A stretch of DNA of 64,000 nucleotides from Diphasiastrum complanatum (GCA_029204225.1 CM055109.1:28226861-28290860), one strand, 5' to 3'. Counted from the stretch's first letter, positions 1 to 12,101 are shown. Numbers and translations are program-made. The notes: generated by a model from the sequence alone, not told the origin.

Positions 1-690
1 CTTTGCACTTTTTCTCTAAGGTAGTGATACCTGATTTTGATATGTTTGCTTCAACAGTGAAATCTCGGATTTAGAGATAGTGCAATTGTGCTTTGATTGT
101 CACAATAGATTGTTGTTGGATGTGGCTGAGCAAGGTTGATATCTGCAAGTAGGTTCCTTAGCCAAATTGCCTCCTTAGTAGCATTTGTCGCAGCTATGTA
201 TTCTGATTCGGTCGATGATATTGCTACCGAGGTCTATTTTTGGCTGTTTTCATGAGGTTGGGCCTTGATTGTATAAGAATACAAATTCAGAAGTCGATCT
301 TCTGGTGTCGATATCTCCTGCCCAACTTGCATCTGTGTATCCTTCGAGAATATTGGCAGGTTGGTTGCCTCCATCGGTTGTAGCTGCAAAGGAGAGTAGT
401 ACATGAATCGAAGCATGCTTAACGACAGGGCTGAAAGTTTCTGAATAATCCAAATCTGGAATCTAGGAGAAGCCTTTGGCGACAAGCCTGGCCTTGTATC
501 GATTTAATCTTCCTTCAGTATCATACTTCGCTTTGAAGATCCATTTGCATGGAATCGGATTTTGATCCTTTGGCAGCTCAGTAATAGTCAATGTTTGATT
601 CTCGATGAGAGAATCGAATTCAGTGTTTATTTTAGCTTTTCACTGGTCAGCATTAGGTGTCAACATTGCCTTTGAAATAGTGTTTGGTTC
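1..690 (-). pseudogene. copia RT start fused to RNase H (RT palm deleted)
   Basis: The minus strand encodes the conserved RT entry (CKWIFKAKYDTEGRLNRYKA, then ARLVAKGF), an in-frame stop, and DYSETFSPVV. It then jumps near 385 to RNase H (EGYTDASWAGDIDTRRSTS) followed by a degenerate DNQS...ALSKNP stretch near the window edge. The family normally has roughly 200 residues with the YVDD active site between these blocks, and they are absent. The protein could not polymerise. The deletion point falls in a sequence with no obvious repeat, so an illegitimate recombination event is the simplest inference. Confidence 0.8.
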
Positions 691-753
691 CTGTACAAAG
701 TAGCACACTGGACCATCCATAAATCGGGATGGATGCTGTTTGGATCAGTTCGA

Positions 754-1401
754 TTATCTGGCTTGAACTTCGATCCTCTGATGTGGTTCGACTTGTCGAG
801 GGTCTGTCTCTTTGTCGGAGTCGGAGTCGAGTTGTTGATCAATGCTGAGTTCCGAATTGTCGGCTCTAGGATAGGAAGTCGATGGAGTTTTGCCCTTATG
901 GTCAATGAATTGGTCTTCCAAAAAAATGATGTCTCTACTGGTGAAGGCCTTCTCAGTATCCAGATTGTAGAGCTTGTATGCCTTGTGGTCTACGGAATAG
1001 CCGATGAAAATCATTTTCCTACTCTTGCCATCAAGCTTTCTTCTTAGGTCTTCAAGGATCTGAACGAAAGTGATGCATCCAAACACTCGAATATTTTTGA
1101 GTGATGGTTTCGATCCTGTCCACACCTCATAAGGTGTCTTGCCATTTAGGGCTTTGGTGATGGATTGATTATGCAAATAGGCAGTTGTAGTAACAGCTTC
1201 TATCCAAAATTTGTTTGGAAGGGAGGCATGGGCCAGCATGCTCTTGGCACTTTCTATGAGTGTCCGATTCTTCCTCTCAACTATACCATTGGACTGAGGT
1301 GAGTAGCTAGTTGTAAATTGTTGATGTATTCCACTGCCCTTGCAGAACTCCTTGAATTTTGTGGAGATGTACTCTCCCCCTCCATCTGTGCATAGAGACA
1401 T
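754..1401 (-). pseudogene. copia integrase core and integrase-RT linker
   Basis: An open stretch of 215 codons begins inside the integrase core. TDGGGEYIS holds the second catalytic Asp and NGIVERKNRT holds the catalytic Glu. FWIEAV, the GKTPYEVWTG block and VFGCITFVQI follow, as in plant copia integrases. The C-terminal part (GYSVDHKAYKLYN, FTSRDIIF) matches the usual integrase-RT linker. The first catalytic Asp lies upstream in another frame (HSDICGP near 1575), which shows a frameshift. It is part of the dead copia at 1-2141. Confidence 0.88.
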
Positions 1402-1949
1402 GATCTTCCTCTGGGTCTAGTTTATGCAGACGCCTTGAACTGCTTGAAGAACTTAAACGCTTTAGATTTGTTCTTCATAAAGTAAGTAGCAGTCCTTCGA
1501 GAGAAGTCATCAATGAAGGTTAGGAAATAGAGAGCCATCCCTTGTTGAAGCAGTTTGCATCGGGCCACAAATGTCGCTATGTACAAGGTCAAGCAAGCCC
1601 TTGGAAGTATGAGCTAAATCTGATATGAAGGGACTTCTAGCATGTTTGCTGATAATATAACTTTCGCATGGAGAAGTTGGCTTGCTGACAGAAGGCAGAT
1701 CTTGTACTAGACTCTAAGCAGACATTTGCTGAAAACTATTGAAGCTAAGATGGCCAAGTCTGAAATGCCACAACATATCAATTGATTCAGAGGTGGCTGT
1801 GTGAAGAGCTTGACTGTTAGAAGAGTAGCAGTGGCTAAGTTTGTAAAGATAGCCGCTTCTTCTTCCGTAGGCTAGAACCTTCTGAGATTTGTCAAGTTGG
1901 TAAGGTTAGGAACATGAAGAACGTTGGACAACAACTTTTCATCACCTTT
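1402..1949 (-). pseudogene. copia GAG-pre-integrase / zinc-binding region, frameshifted
   Basis: The minus strand contains LWHFRLGHLSF near 1765, the pre-integrase motif with its zinc-binding His residues, and the DLVHSDICGPM block near 1580, the start of the integrase catalytic core. No frame stays open through the whole interval, so several small indels or stops must be present. It joins the protease piece at 1950-2141 to the integrase piece at 754-1401. Confidence 0.75.
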
Positions 1950-2141
1950 CTAAAACTCGAATTTGATTGTTCCTTCACCTTTGATAGAATGAGATGAGTT
2001 GTCTCCAAGTTGTACAACTCTTGAATGGGTGAATGGCTTGTCGCATTGTAACCAGTATCGATGGTGAGTCATATGTTGAGTTGCTCCAGAGTCCAAGTAC
2101 CAGGATTCGATATCCTGATGTTCTCCAACCTTTATATGCAA
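1950..2141 (-). pseudogene. copia protease fragment
   Basis: A 63-codon open stretch contains WYLDSGATQHMT, the copia aspartic protease active site (DSGA), and LGDNSSHSIKGEGTI, the second conserved strand. It is cut at its N-terminus at about 2141, where AT-rich non-coding DNA begins; no zinc knuckle or gag is found upstream. It is the 5'-most surviving piece of the copia at 1-2141. Confidence 0.85.
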
Positions 2142-2154
2142 AATAAAAGAGTTT

Positions 2155-3880
2155 TTATTAATATGATGAAGAAAGCATGTTCTAATAGTGTCATATTTAT
2201 TTGAGAGAGATTATTCACTAGCATATATCATCACGTTTAATGTGGACCCTAGTGAAATAATGCATTTGAAATCATAAATGATCACTTTTCTATTTCACAA
2301 TATACAAAATTCTAAATTTCATGAAAATCCACTATTTTATATTGAAAAAGTGCAAGATGCTTTAACATAATACCACACTAAATTTGGACTTGCCTATTCA
2401 CTCATTGCTACACTAGTTGGTCTAATTTTCTTTTAATATGAAAAGCTAATCCTTCATAATAGTTCATAAAATTTCCTACATGTTTATCCAATCATGTGCA
2501 ATATCAAACTTAGTTACTTTGTTGTGATCTTTCATTTGATAAGGTTGGCACCAATTTAGCCATGTGCATTTAGATTAAATCTGTAACTAGTGCCTACTAG
2601 AAACATTGAAATTGCTCCTTAAGCTAGCCCTACACAAATTAAAAGTTTAAAAAGTCCCAATCTTGTACTTGAGATAGGAAATCACTATTAAATCTAGAAA
2701 ATTTTGTCACTCACTTTTTTTAGAGAGTGTATCTTATTGTATGAAACCATGGTATTTGTAGAGAGATTTATTGGTGCTTTCGTGATTAGATTATGTATTA
2801 AGAGAAAATTAAACCAACAAGTGTATCAAAAAATGAATTTGCAAACCAATAGCTGCATCCTAAGTGTGGTAACATGTTTTATCATCTTGCACTTTTTTCA
2901 TTACTAACCAGTGAGCTATCATGGAAAATAAAATTGCTACATATTGTGAAATAGAAAAGTCGATAAATAGTTCTCTCTTTTCTTGGTAGTTTATTCATGC
3001 TTGCATACGAGTGACCCATTGCCTACTTCTTGAGTATGCTCAATGTGTGGTATCATGATTGATCCATTTCTCTTGTAAATGCCATGTTAGTACCAAATTT
3101 GGGGCTACTTAATTTAACAACTAGTCTGAACAATGATAGCAAAACATTGCAAAAAGATGAAACACTGCTTTAGAATAGAATGATCAAAACGTTAGTTCTA
3201 TTTTATTCCATGAGTTGGGTACATCTTCTTCTTATTTAATTTAAATGATTTAGTATGTAACAATTTCAATGGTTCATTTTAAAAACATCACAAAAAATGA
3301 TATCCAAGACAAATGACAAGGTATGGACTGCATTTGTTGAAGAGCCTTGTGAAATTGTCAAATTATTAGATATTCTCTTTTTTGCTATATTGTTATTATT
3401 CTAACTCTCATCACTATCATGAAAGTTTATAGGTAAGATCCACTTTTGAGTTTGCTTCTTGTCTCTATCATGAAATTTTATATGTAAGATCCACTTTGAA
3501 ATTTGCTTCTTGCTTTTGATGCAATAAGTTTTAGACTATTGCATTTGTCGTAAGACTATTATGTTCAATTGGAGTCTAGTTTAATCCTCATAGTTATCTT
3601 GTTGCGTGACTTCAACCTTGATGCAAGTTGTACTTGTTTGAGATTTAAATTATTTTCAATCTGATGAAGATATTTCATTAGCACATTTCTTTGGTTGTTT
3701 TATCTGTGTTACATTGAAGTGTTATTTGATCATTACAAATATTTCAAAATACATTCCTTCTAAACCTATTTTGACAAGCTTTCATTTGATGACATGAAAT
3801 GTTGGAAAATTGAGTTACTCTTGATAATTTGACTATTCATGGCTATTGTAGCAAGTTTCTCAACCTTGCTACAGTAATAC
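2155..3880 (+). repeat. AT-rich dispersed repeat, copy A
   Basis: This stretch is collinear by eye with 24010-24320 plus 25545-26880. Shared blocks include the text around 2210 (cattagcatatatcatcac in copy B), the block with ggtctaattttc near 2420, the block with ttactttgttgtgatctttc near 2515, and ttgacaagctttcatttgatg near 3775. No protein motif, LTR end or terminal inverted repeat was recognised. Copy B has about 1.2 kb that copy A lacks, at position 2440 of this copy. It could be the non-coding interior of an old element; class unknown. Confidence 0.7.
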
Positions 3881-4654
<774 letters not shown>

Positions 4655-4905
4655 TTAGAAAGCGCTTAACAACTGCTTTCCAAGGAAACCTGATAACGCT
4701 TGTTTATAGGTCTTGAATTTTTTAAGCAAGTAATTGATCTCATTTTGAGAGACAAGATGCCCTACTATTGGTGTGTGGAGTAGATTATCCCGTTGTTCTG
4801 CAATGGCATCCATCTCCTTTAATATACGCTCTTTTTCCAGTTGTGCCTTATCCAATTGACCTTGCAAAAGAGAAATCTGTTGCCTGGTGTCTTGGATGGC
4901 TTTAA
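4655..4905 (-). pseudogene. diverged coiled-coil fragment of gypsy-A ORF3
   Basis: The minus strand gives about 80 codons with a coiled-coil pattern: QISLLQGQLDKAQLEKERIL, KEMDAIAEQRDNLL, then LVSQNEINYLLKKFKTYKQA. The spacing and character match the coiled coil of ORF3 at 6475-8640 (LQNEKTIW, then PLSQAKMNLFWHQV, then VYSQILNSYQAEFDKY), including a Pro-containing break followed by a Ser-Gln-x-x-(I/M)-N motif. It appears to be a third, older copy of that ORF with both ends lost. This is homology by pattern, not by a computed alignment. Confidence 0.5.
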
Positions 4906-5429
4906 TATGCTAGATGATATACTTTTGAGCTATAGTTACTTTTGTGATCAAGAAGTGATCAAGAAGGAGTATCTTGCAACCCTACACTCTTCAACAAAAT
5001 GGGGTGATGGCAAGTCAAATGTATTGATTGAAAATAGTGTTATAATATTTCAATAATACAAAAGAGATCTTTGTAGGAATTCTTATAAGGTCTTTTTGGA
5101 GTCAAAACTCTCCTAATGTCCACTACATAGCTCACATCAACAAATATATGTAAATACTCAATTGCATCAATGTGAGGAGCCTCTTAAGATGACAAAACCA
5201 GTGATTTCTAGAAAAAAATTGATAGCAAAAATAATTTCAAGATGGATTCTTGCATCTTGTACCTCATGCAAAGAAAGTCTTGGCAAAACGTTTATCAGAT
5301 CCAAAACTAAAAACTCAATGAGAAACTTTATAGTGTGTCGAATTTGTAGAATCAAATGAAAATTTTAATATAGGGGTAGCATGGAAAAGTGAGCAGCACA
5401 ATGTCACTTTGTCAATCAAGCATAAACAA
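4906..5429. other. non-coding interval
   Basis: Only short accidental reading frames are present; no motif was recognised. Confidence 0.4.
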
Positions 5430-5645
5430 TTAACAAGGAAGCAGTATTGATAGATGGTGGATCTTGTGTAAATTTGATTTTTTTCAAGTTACATGAGAAA
5501 TGAGAGCTTTCAAAGTTGAAACCTACAAATTTTGCAATCAAATTGGTAGATCAAACAACTGTAAGACCAAAAAGAGTGATAGGAGATATATTGGTAAAAG
5601 TACTTGCTGTTCAACTTGTTATTACCTTTGTAGTGATTGATCTTC
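5430..5645 (+). pseudogene. Ty3/gypsy aspartic protease fragment
   Basis: The plus strand from about 5438 reads EAVLIDGGSCVNLI, a gypsy-type retroviral protease active site (DGGS in place of DTGA/DSGA). A stop follows, and later comes the strand ending in a VITFVVID-like motif near 5625. A second relic with the same DGGS type of active site lies near 33955. No RT follows; the segment meets the gypsy-A LTR/(GA)n region near 5650. Confidence 0.6.
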
Positions 5646-5649
5646 TTGA

Positions 5650-6436
<787 letters not shown>

Positions 6437-6474
6437 GGCCTGAAGTAGTGCCAGTCCCTCGGCACTCTGTCGGG

Positions 6475-8640
6475 TCAGTAGATCGTTCGCCTGGTGCGCC
6501 TTTGGTGGATGAGATATCCAGTGACGTCTTCCAAGAATTCCAACCTGGCTAGGGTCTTCTTATTCTTCTGGGTGTGGAAGGATTTATGCACACCAGTAAG
6601 CCAATTCTGGTCAATCCATTGTTGGAATCTGCTGGGCCAGGGATCGCCGAGTAGTCTCGTTCGAAGTACACTCGCGCCACTGGTAGTTGGCCTTCAACTT
6701 TTACTGAGACTAGGGCAGTATTCGGATCAAAGCAAATAGTTGATAAAATATCATCCCATTTGGTGGGGACTCCCATCAAATATTCCAAGTCTTGGGCGTG
6801 ATGTGCGGCCGCGTGGACTGTTGGATCCGGACAGGTGAGGAATTGTTGCGAAAAGTAAACGAGAGCCCTTCGAGCGTCTACGTCCGTTTTCCACCCATAT
6901 TTTGATTCGATTTTTGGCCAATTCCTAGTATGAATCGTGATTTGATCCAAGGGCGTGCCACACTCCACCCATTTAGATCGACATGGGTAGGGGAGGTAGT
7001 GAGCATTGACCCGCAATTGTCTTGGACTTGTAACATATGCCCTGATGGCCGCAGGATCATCTGCGAGAACTTTCATGGAAAAACTGTGCCAAATATGTAT
7101 TGATTTCATCCTCGACTGAGGCTGGCTTCCTAAACACGCGGCTGGCGGAGATCGATCTCAAGCCCTGTGAAGATGAGGCTGGCGTTTGGCTCGTGTCTGG
7201 GCCTATATCTTGCCTTTGAGTGTCGGCTCTTGTATCTTGGGGCCCCTAATCTTGTGCTCCTAAGCCTTGATCTGGACTATCCACCCTGCTACTTGTTTTC
7301 CCTTTTCTTGGCTGGAGCTTGCCTGTGTAGCGTCGAAGATAGGTGGCGTTGGAATTGCCATCGGGACGGGTTGGGATTTCTGCTCCATAAACTTTTGGCA
7401 GGCCTTGAGGGCTTGCTTTGCCTGGGCCAGCTTCTGATTGGCACTTGCCATGTACTTATCAAACTCCGCCTGATAGCTGTTTAAGATTTGGCTGTACACC
7501 TACACCTGATGCCAGAATAAATTCATTTTAGCTTGTGACAACGGCCTTGTATCAGGTACCGGTTGAGCTAGCCAGATGGTTTTCTCATTTTGTAGTGCTT
7601 GCACCTCCACTCCTAGACGTGTATTTTCTGTTTTGTAGATCTGAAGTTGCACCTAGAGGGGGGCGAGCCTTTGTGAGGCTTTAGATTGAAGCTCCTGGAC
7701 TTTTGCTGAAGCATCCGTAACTGCCTTGAAGAGGCTCTGGATATATTGATTAAGGTCGTCTTCTTTTTGCTGCAGCTTCAGGATCTCCTTGTTGTCCATC
7801 TAGCTCATGTTGTTGAGCTATCATCAAATCTTGTTGCAGCTTCGTGATTTCTGCTCGCAACTGGATGTTGTTGGTTGCCAATTGTAGTACTCAGCTGTCC
7901 AATGATGTCCTAGCCACTACCACATCTTGGATGAATGTTCCCAAGGCTTGGTAGGCCGTTATGAGGTTTGTGGGAGTAGCCGGTAGCGTGGCACTTGCTG
8001 GGGATGTCTGAGTTGTAGTCTGGATGGCCTGCACGCCAGTGTCGTCACCTTCAATCAGTATTTTTGGTGGTGCCATACCCTCTGGTGCGATGGGATCAAC
8101 ACAGAGGGGTGAGGACATAAAAGTTGTTTGTACAAATGCGTCATCGGGCAATGGCTGGTCACCCTTGGCAACCTTTACTGGAGAAGTGGGGGGGTGTGAG
8201 ATGAGCGGAAGTGGCAACATGGTTAAGAACAGATTGTTCAAACGAAGGAACGAGAGGAACAGAGGAAAATTGGAGGGTGGTTTGGAGGATGGACGAGGAT
8301 GTAGGAGAGGTAGGAGGTGTGAAGATGATTTGGTTGAGCCATGCTAGGGTGCCATGGGAAAATTGGGAATCGAGAGGGTTGATGGCGGCAGGTGGAGTAG
8401 AAATAGTGGTAGTGGCAGTAGCAAGGGGAATGGACGAAGCAATGGTAATGGAAGCTGGAGTCGAAACAGGAATGACGAGAGAAGGTGTGAAAGATGTGGG
8501 AACAGAGGCAGAAGTTGTAGGAACAATAAGAGGAGGAACAATTGTGGTAGTAGAAGTGGATGGTTGAGCAGAAGAAGAAGCTATGGTGCCAGTATCGTCA
8601 GAGGAGGAGGAAGAAGTCATGATGTTCGATGATAACATGT
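6475..8640 (-). pseudogene. gypsy-A extra 3' ORF (ORF3), frameshifted
   Basis: Reading down the minus strand there are three parts. (i) About 180 residues at 8640-8160 are dominated by Ser, Thr and Pro. (ii) A long coiled coil spans about 7880-7290 (NNIQLRAEITKLQQDL, LQKAED-like heptads, QILNSYQAEFDKYMASANQK). (iii) A C-terminal domain of about 190 residues follows: DPAAIRAYVTSPRQLRVN, RSKWVECGTPLD, YGWKTDVDARRAL, TKWDD, GQLPVARVY and the end GYLIHQRRTRRTIY. The C-terminal domain recurs at 12640-13274. At least four frameshifts or stops break the gene (near 8190, 7890, 7080 and 6640). No signal peptide, membrane segment or enzyme motif was seen. It sits where some plant retroelements carry an env-like ORF, but it does not look like an envelope protein. 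Function unknown. Confidence 0.7.
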
Positions 8641-9091
8641 GTGTTAGTGACAGAGATGGAAAAAATGGAACAAGCATTCCAAAATGAGAAAAAGACATCA
8701 AAAACAGTTAAAAGACTCAAAAACTAGAAAAAGATTGAAACTATGAGGACAAAGGTGATAATGGTGGTACTGAACATGGATCTGATAGCTGTGAGTGCAG
8801 ATGAGGGCTTGTGGAAAGTTTTGTTACAATTGGATAACTTGAAAATTTTGAACAAAAATTTGGTAGAGCTTCGCTGGATGCTTGCTAGGGTATGTATTGT
8901 ACAACCATAGCTTTTATTATGTCGTGAATCAAATGGGTTTTTGATTTTTGATTTTTGGAGGAGCAAGAGTCTATAAGATGCCTGCTACATTTATAACTAA
9001 GTGAAGTTATATTTTCAATCTTCATGAAAAAATTACTCGAGCTCAATCTATTGAAACCAATTTGTTCATAACCACTTAATCTATCCAATAG
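8641..9091. other. unassigned interval upstream of ORF3
   Basis: No pol motif is found on either strand, so whatever lay upstream of ORF3 in element 1 has been lost. Nothing else was recognised. Confidence 0.4.
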
Positions 9092-9290
9092 GGTTGGTTC
9101 AATTGGTTACCTTGGATGCGTGTCTCTAACTAGCTAGGGTTGTTGTTCGTATTAATTAGGAATAATTGACCTCAGGCTAGCATAACAAACATGGTTGGTA
9201 CTGGACCGGTGCCCTTAGTGGGTAAGTCTACGAATCTAAGTCTCAGACAACTGGTATAATTAGGAATAATTGATCTTATATAGCTAAGAC
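9092..9290 (+). mobile_element. possible tRNA-derived SINE
   Basis: The sequence from 9092 has a box-A-like stretch (ttggttcaattggttacctt) and, about 45 bp later, a box-B-like gttgttcgtatt. That spacing and order are those of a tRNA-type RNA polymerase III promoter. It is followed by unrelated sequence, as in plant SINEs. Box B departs from the GGTTCGANTCC consensus, and no poly-A/T tail or target duplication was confirmed. No second copy was seen in the window. Confidence 0.3.
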
Positions 9291-9503
9291 TGTGTTTAAA
9301 CATTTGTAATTTATGCCTCCGGGACTGTGTTTTCGTTCTCCCCTAATAACTATGAGCTCCAAATCCTGCAAAATACACCAAGAAAAATTTCTTCCAACCG
9401 TTTTTGTCTCTCCAAGCCTTCACCTCCTATGAAGGACTTTCTCACTTCGCTGCGGAGCCTATGACAAGCTGTATCCACTGATCAGGCATGCAGGACTATC
9501 GTA

Positions 9504-9515
9504 GCTGTGATACCA
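9504..9515 (-). promoter_or_regulatory. primer binding site (initiator Met-tRNA type) abutting an LTR
   Basis: On the minus strand TGGTATCACAGC directly follows the LTR end ...TTCTTAACA. It differs at one base from the TGGTATCAGAGC primer site of plant copia elements, also seen at 40406, 53395, 58965 and 61129. It follows an LTR whose other side carries RNase H and a polypurine tract, so this LTR once served as both a 3' and a 5' LTR. Confidence 0.75.
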
Positions 9516-9779
9516 TGTTAAGAATCAGATATGCAACATCAAGCATTCACCATAAGCAATCACCAAGTAGGGAGGCGGAAGAAGAACACGCAATATCACT
9601 CTATCACACTAACTCATACTGAATGTAAAATGTACATATAAACCTTGAACCCTAATAGAGAGGGAGAACCTAGGAGTAGACTACTAGACTATCCTACGAC
9701 TGGTTACAGCTAGTAATAAAGTACATCGTAAACAGTAACTAGGAAGTGTAACAATGAAGTTTATCATTGATTTTTAACA
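9516..9779 (-). mobile_element. copia LTR, 264 bp, between RNase H and a primer site
   Basis: On the minus strand the LTR begins TGTTAAAAATC (9779) and ends GATTCTTAACA (9516), giving 6-bp terminal inverted repeats TGTTAA/TTAACA. The polypurine tract CTGAGGGAGAG at 9780-9790 abuts its start and a primer binding site abuts its end. It is therefore a junction LTR shared by a 3' element end (RNase H side) and a 5' element end, the product expected from recombination between tandem copies. About 170 bp of leader-like sequence follows before recognisable similarity ends. Confidence 0.8.
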
Positions 9780-10994
9780 CTCTCCCTCAGTGATAAAATT
9801 ACATTCTTCTATTTCTAGTAGAGTACGAAACTTTTCAAATTTACATCTACCTAATGACTTAGTAAAAATATCTGCCACTTGATCTTCAAATTTACAGAAA
9901 ACAAGATTAATGGCTCCATCAAGAATTTTCTCTTGAACAAAATGATAATGTATTTCGATGTGCTTGGTTTGAGCATGTAAAACTGGATTTTTGGCAAGGT
10001 GAATGCAGCTTTGATTGTCGCAAGATATAGTAGTCGCATCCACCTGTGGTTGATCTAAATCCACAAGCAATCTTCGTAACCATACCGCTTCTTGTGCAGC
10101 ATTGCTGAGTGCTCGATATTTAGCTTCTGTCGAGGATAAGGCTACTATAGGTTGTTTTTTGTTGCTCCATGAAACTGCAGCTGTACCATAACTGAATGTA
10201 TGACCACTGGTAGACCTTCTGTCATCAGGATTACCTGCCCAATCAGCATCTGTATATCCTATCAATATTGGCGCTTCAGACTGATCATACTTCAAACCAA
10301 AATTCAATGTCCCTCGAATGTATCTGAGAATACGTTTAGCAGACTTTCAGTGTGTTTGACTAGGATCTTGCATAAATTGACTAACAACACCAACAACATA
10401 AGAAATATCAGGTCATGTGTGTGTCAGATAAATCAAACTACCCACTAGCTGTCTATACAAGTAGGAATCCACTTTCTCAGATTCATCATATGGAGTAAGC
10501 TTCATGTTGATATCCATAGGTGTACTCAAAGGCTTACAATTCTGCATATTGAACTTATAAAGCAAATCTTGTGCATATTTGCTTTGTGTAAGAAAGACCA
10601 TGTTTTCTTTTTGCCATACTTCAATGCCAAGACAATAGTGCATCAATCCTAGATCGCTCATGTCAAAAGCATTGGAAAGATCTGATTTGATTTCATCAAT
10701 TAAGCTCTCATTACTTTCTGTAATAATCAGATCAGCCACGTACAACACAATGAACACTATATCTGAATCTTGCCTTAGAATGTAAAGATTAGGATCAGCA
10801 TCACTCTTTATCATTCCCCTTCGCTTAAAGTGTTCATCAATGCAAGAGTACCACGCCCGTGGTGTTTGCTTCAATCCATAAATAGCTTTGTTGAGCTTAC
10901 AAACAAGGTACTCTCTCCCTGGTTCAATAAACCCTTGAGGTTGTACTAAGTACACCTCTTCATCCAGCACTCCATTAGCAGATTTAACATCCAT
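9780..10994 (-). pseudogene. copia reverse transcriptase (C-terminal half) and RNase H
   Basis: Two open stretches (10413-10994 and 9774-10307) cover RT from MDVKSANGVLDEEVY through the KAIYGLKQTPRAWY, DLGLMHYCLGIEVW and LVGSLIYLT blocks, then RNase H: GYTDADWAGNPDDRRST, ALSSTEAKYRALSNAAQE, DNQSCIHLAKNP, HYHFVQEKI, VADIFTKSLG. The RT active site reads YVAD instead of YVDD, loss of a catalytic Asp. A frameshift near 10350 separates RT from RNase H. The N-terminal RT, integrase, protease and gag are missing: at about 10996 the sequence changes abruptly to a plus-strand gypsy. Confidence 0.9.
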
Positions 10995-10997
10995 TTG

Positions 10998-12101
10998 CTG
11001 GATCTTCCAAAAGGTGTAGTTGCCGATATCCCCGTCAAGATAGCAGTTTGTGATTACTTTGCATACTGAGTCTTACTAGGAAGACCATGGTTGAGGACTG
11101 CGCAAGTAGTACACAACTGAGGTACAGAGAAACCCACCTTCAAGAACAGAGAACAGGCTGTAAAGGTTGATCCAACCACATGGGCAGTGAAACCTATTGC
11201 AGCCAAGGCTGATGACGGATCATCCACGACAAATCATACGATTGATCGCCCAAGGCCAGCCAAGGGAGGTCACTATCATTCAGAGACGGATGTCATGAGA
11301 TGGACAGATGCATTAGCAACTATTGACTGCTAGGCATGTCAATATGAATAAGATCCAGAACCGAGTACATCTTCACCCAAATGTTACACTATGGACACAC
11401 CAATCACATTTGGGGTGAATATGATAAACGTAGCATGGCTGTCAGCGGAGCCTATTGAGAACCTAGTGGACGATGATCTAGTCCCTTGGCAACATGCTCT
11501 AACTTATAATAAGGAGGTTGAGCTGACTGATGAACAGGTCCTACACCATATGGACCCAGATCGTTACGGAACCAATAAGGTACCAGCTCAACCACCACAA
11601 AAGTCTGCTATGGCGAAGGTCTCAAGGATCGATCCACCCAAGGCACCTGTGAATAAGAAGAATCAGTTGAAGCAACGCTACAACTAGGTGATCCGATGGA
11701 GTGACCTACCCGAAGAGGCGATAGCTACAGTAGACGTTGATATTCGCAACCATGAGGCGAATGTCACAGCAGTCCCGAAGAAAGACAACAAGGATGAACC
11801 CACCAAAATGACAAAAAAGGGCAAAAAGAAGGTGTTGGATTCCTTGAAGTCACTCCAATTGGACTCAAACACAACGTCATATTCTACACAGGTGACAGAA
11901 AAACAAAAAATGACCAGTCGGGCCAAGATCAATATGTTGAAAGAGAAATCTCAATGAGCTCCCGTTCACGAGATGCCTGATACTTTCAAGAATTATACTT
12001 TGGACGGCGTGGTAATCATGATGCCGCAAGCCTAATGAGAATCTGATCAAAGCCAGGCACCAACGGAACAAGTCTTCAAGGGACCTACGCGAACACAGCC
12101 A
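10998..12101 (+). pseudogene. gypsy-A protease end and protease-RT spacer (element 2)
   Basis: The plus strand reads LPKGVVADIPVKIAVCDYFA, a stop, then VLLGRPWLR, the late part of a gypsy aspartic protease. A long hydrophilic spacer follows (VDPTTWAVKP, TDVMRWTDALATIDC, MDTPITFGVNMINVAWLSAE, DDLVPWQHAL, MDPDRYGTNK, HEANVTAVPK). Several in-frame stops (near 11330, 11685, 11955 and 12033) make it non-functional. It is nearly the same sequence, inverted, as 16700-17870. It joins directly to the chimeric RT-ORF3 frame at 12102. Confidence 0.8.

Larger units (their letters stand above)
1..2141 (-). mobile_element. Ty1/copia retrotransposon fragment, truncated and internally deleted
   Basis: Reading the minus strand from 2141 to 1 gives protease, GAG-pre-integrase, integrase, the start of RT and then RNase H, the copia order. 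Frames change several times and stops interrupt it, so it is dead. The RT palm is missing: the RT entry motif DYSETFSPVV (near 430) runs within about 70 codons into the RNase H motif GYTDASWAGD (near 330), so most of RT including the YVDD box has been deleted. The fragment runs off the window edge inside RNase H; gag and both LTRs are not seen. The protease motif WYLDSGATQHMT matches that of the plus-strand fragment at 47.6-48.5 kb, so the two may belong to one lineage. Confidence 0.9.

Noticed and set aside
8211-8632. Plus-strand Gly/Arg/Val-rich frames opposite ORF3
   Set aside because: They are shadows of the Ser/Thr/Pro-rich minus-strand ORF3 sequence.
6475-8640. ORF3 as a retroviral-type envelope
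   Set aside because: No signal peptide, transmembrane segment or cleavage site was seen; only its position resembles env.
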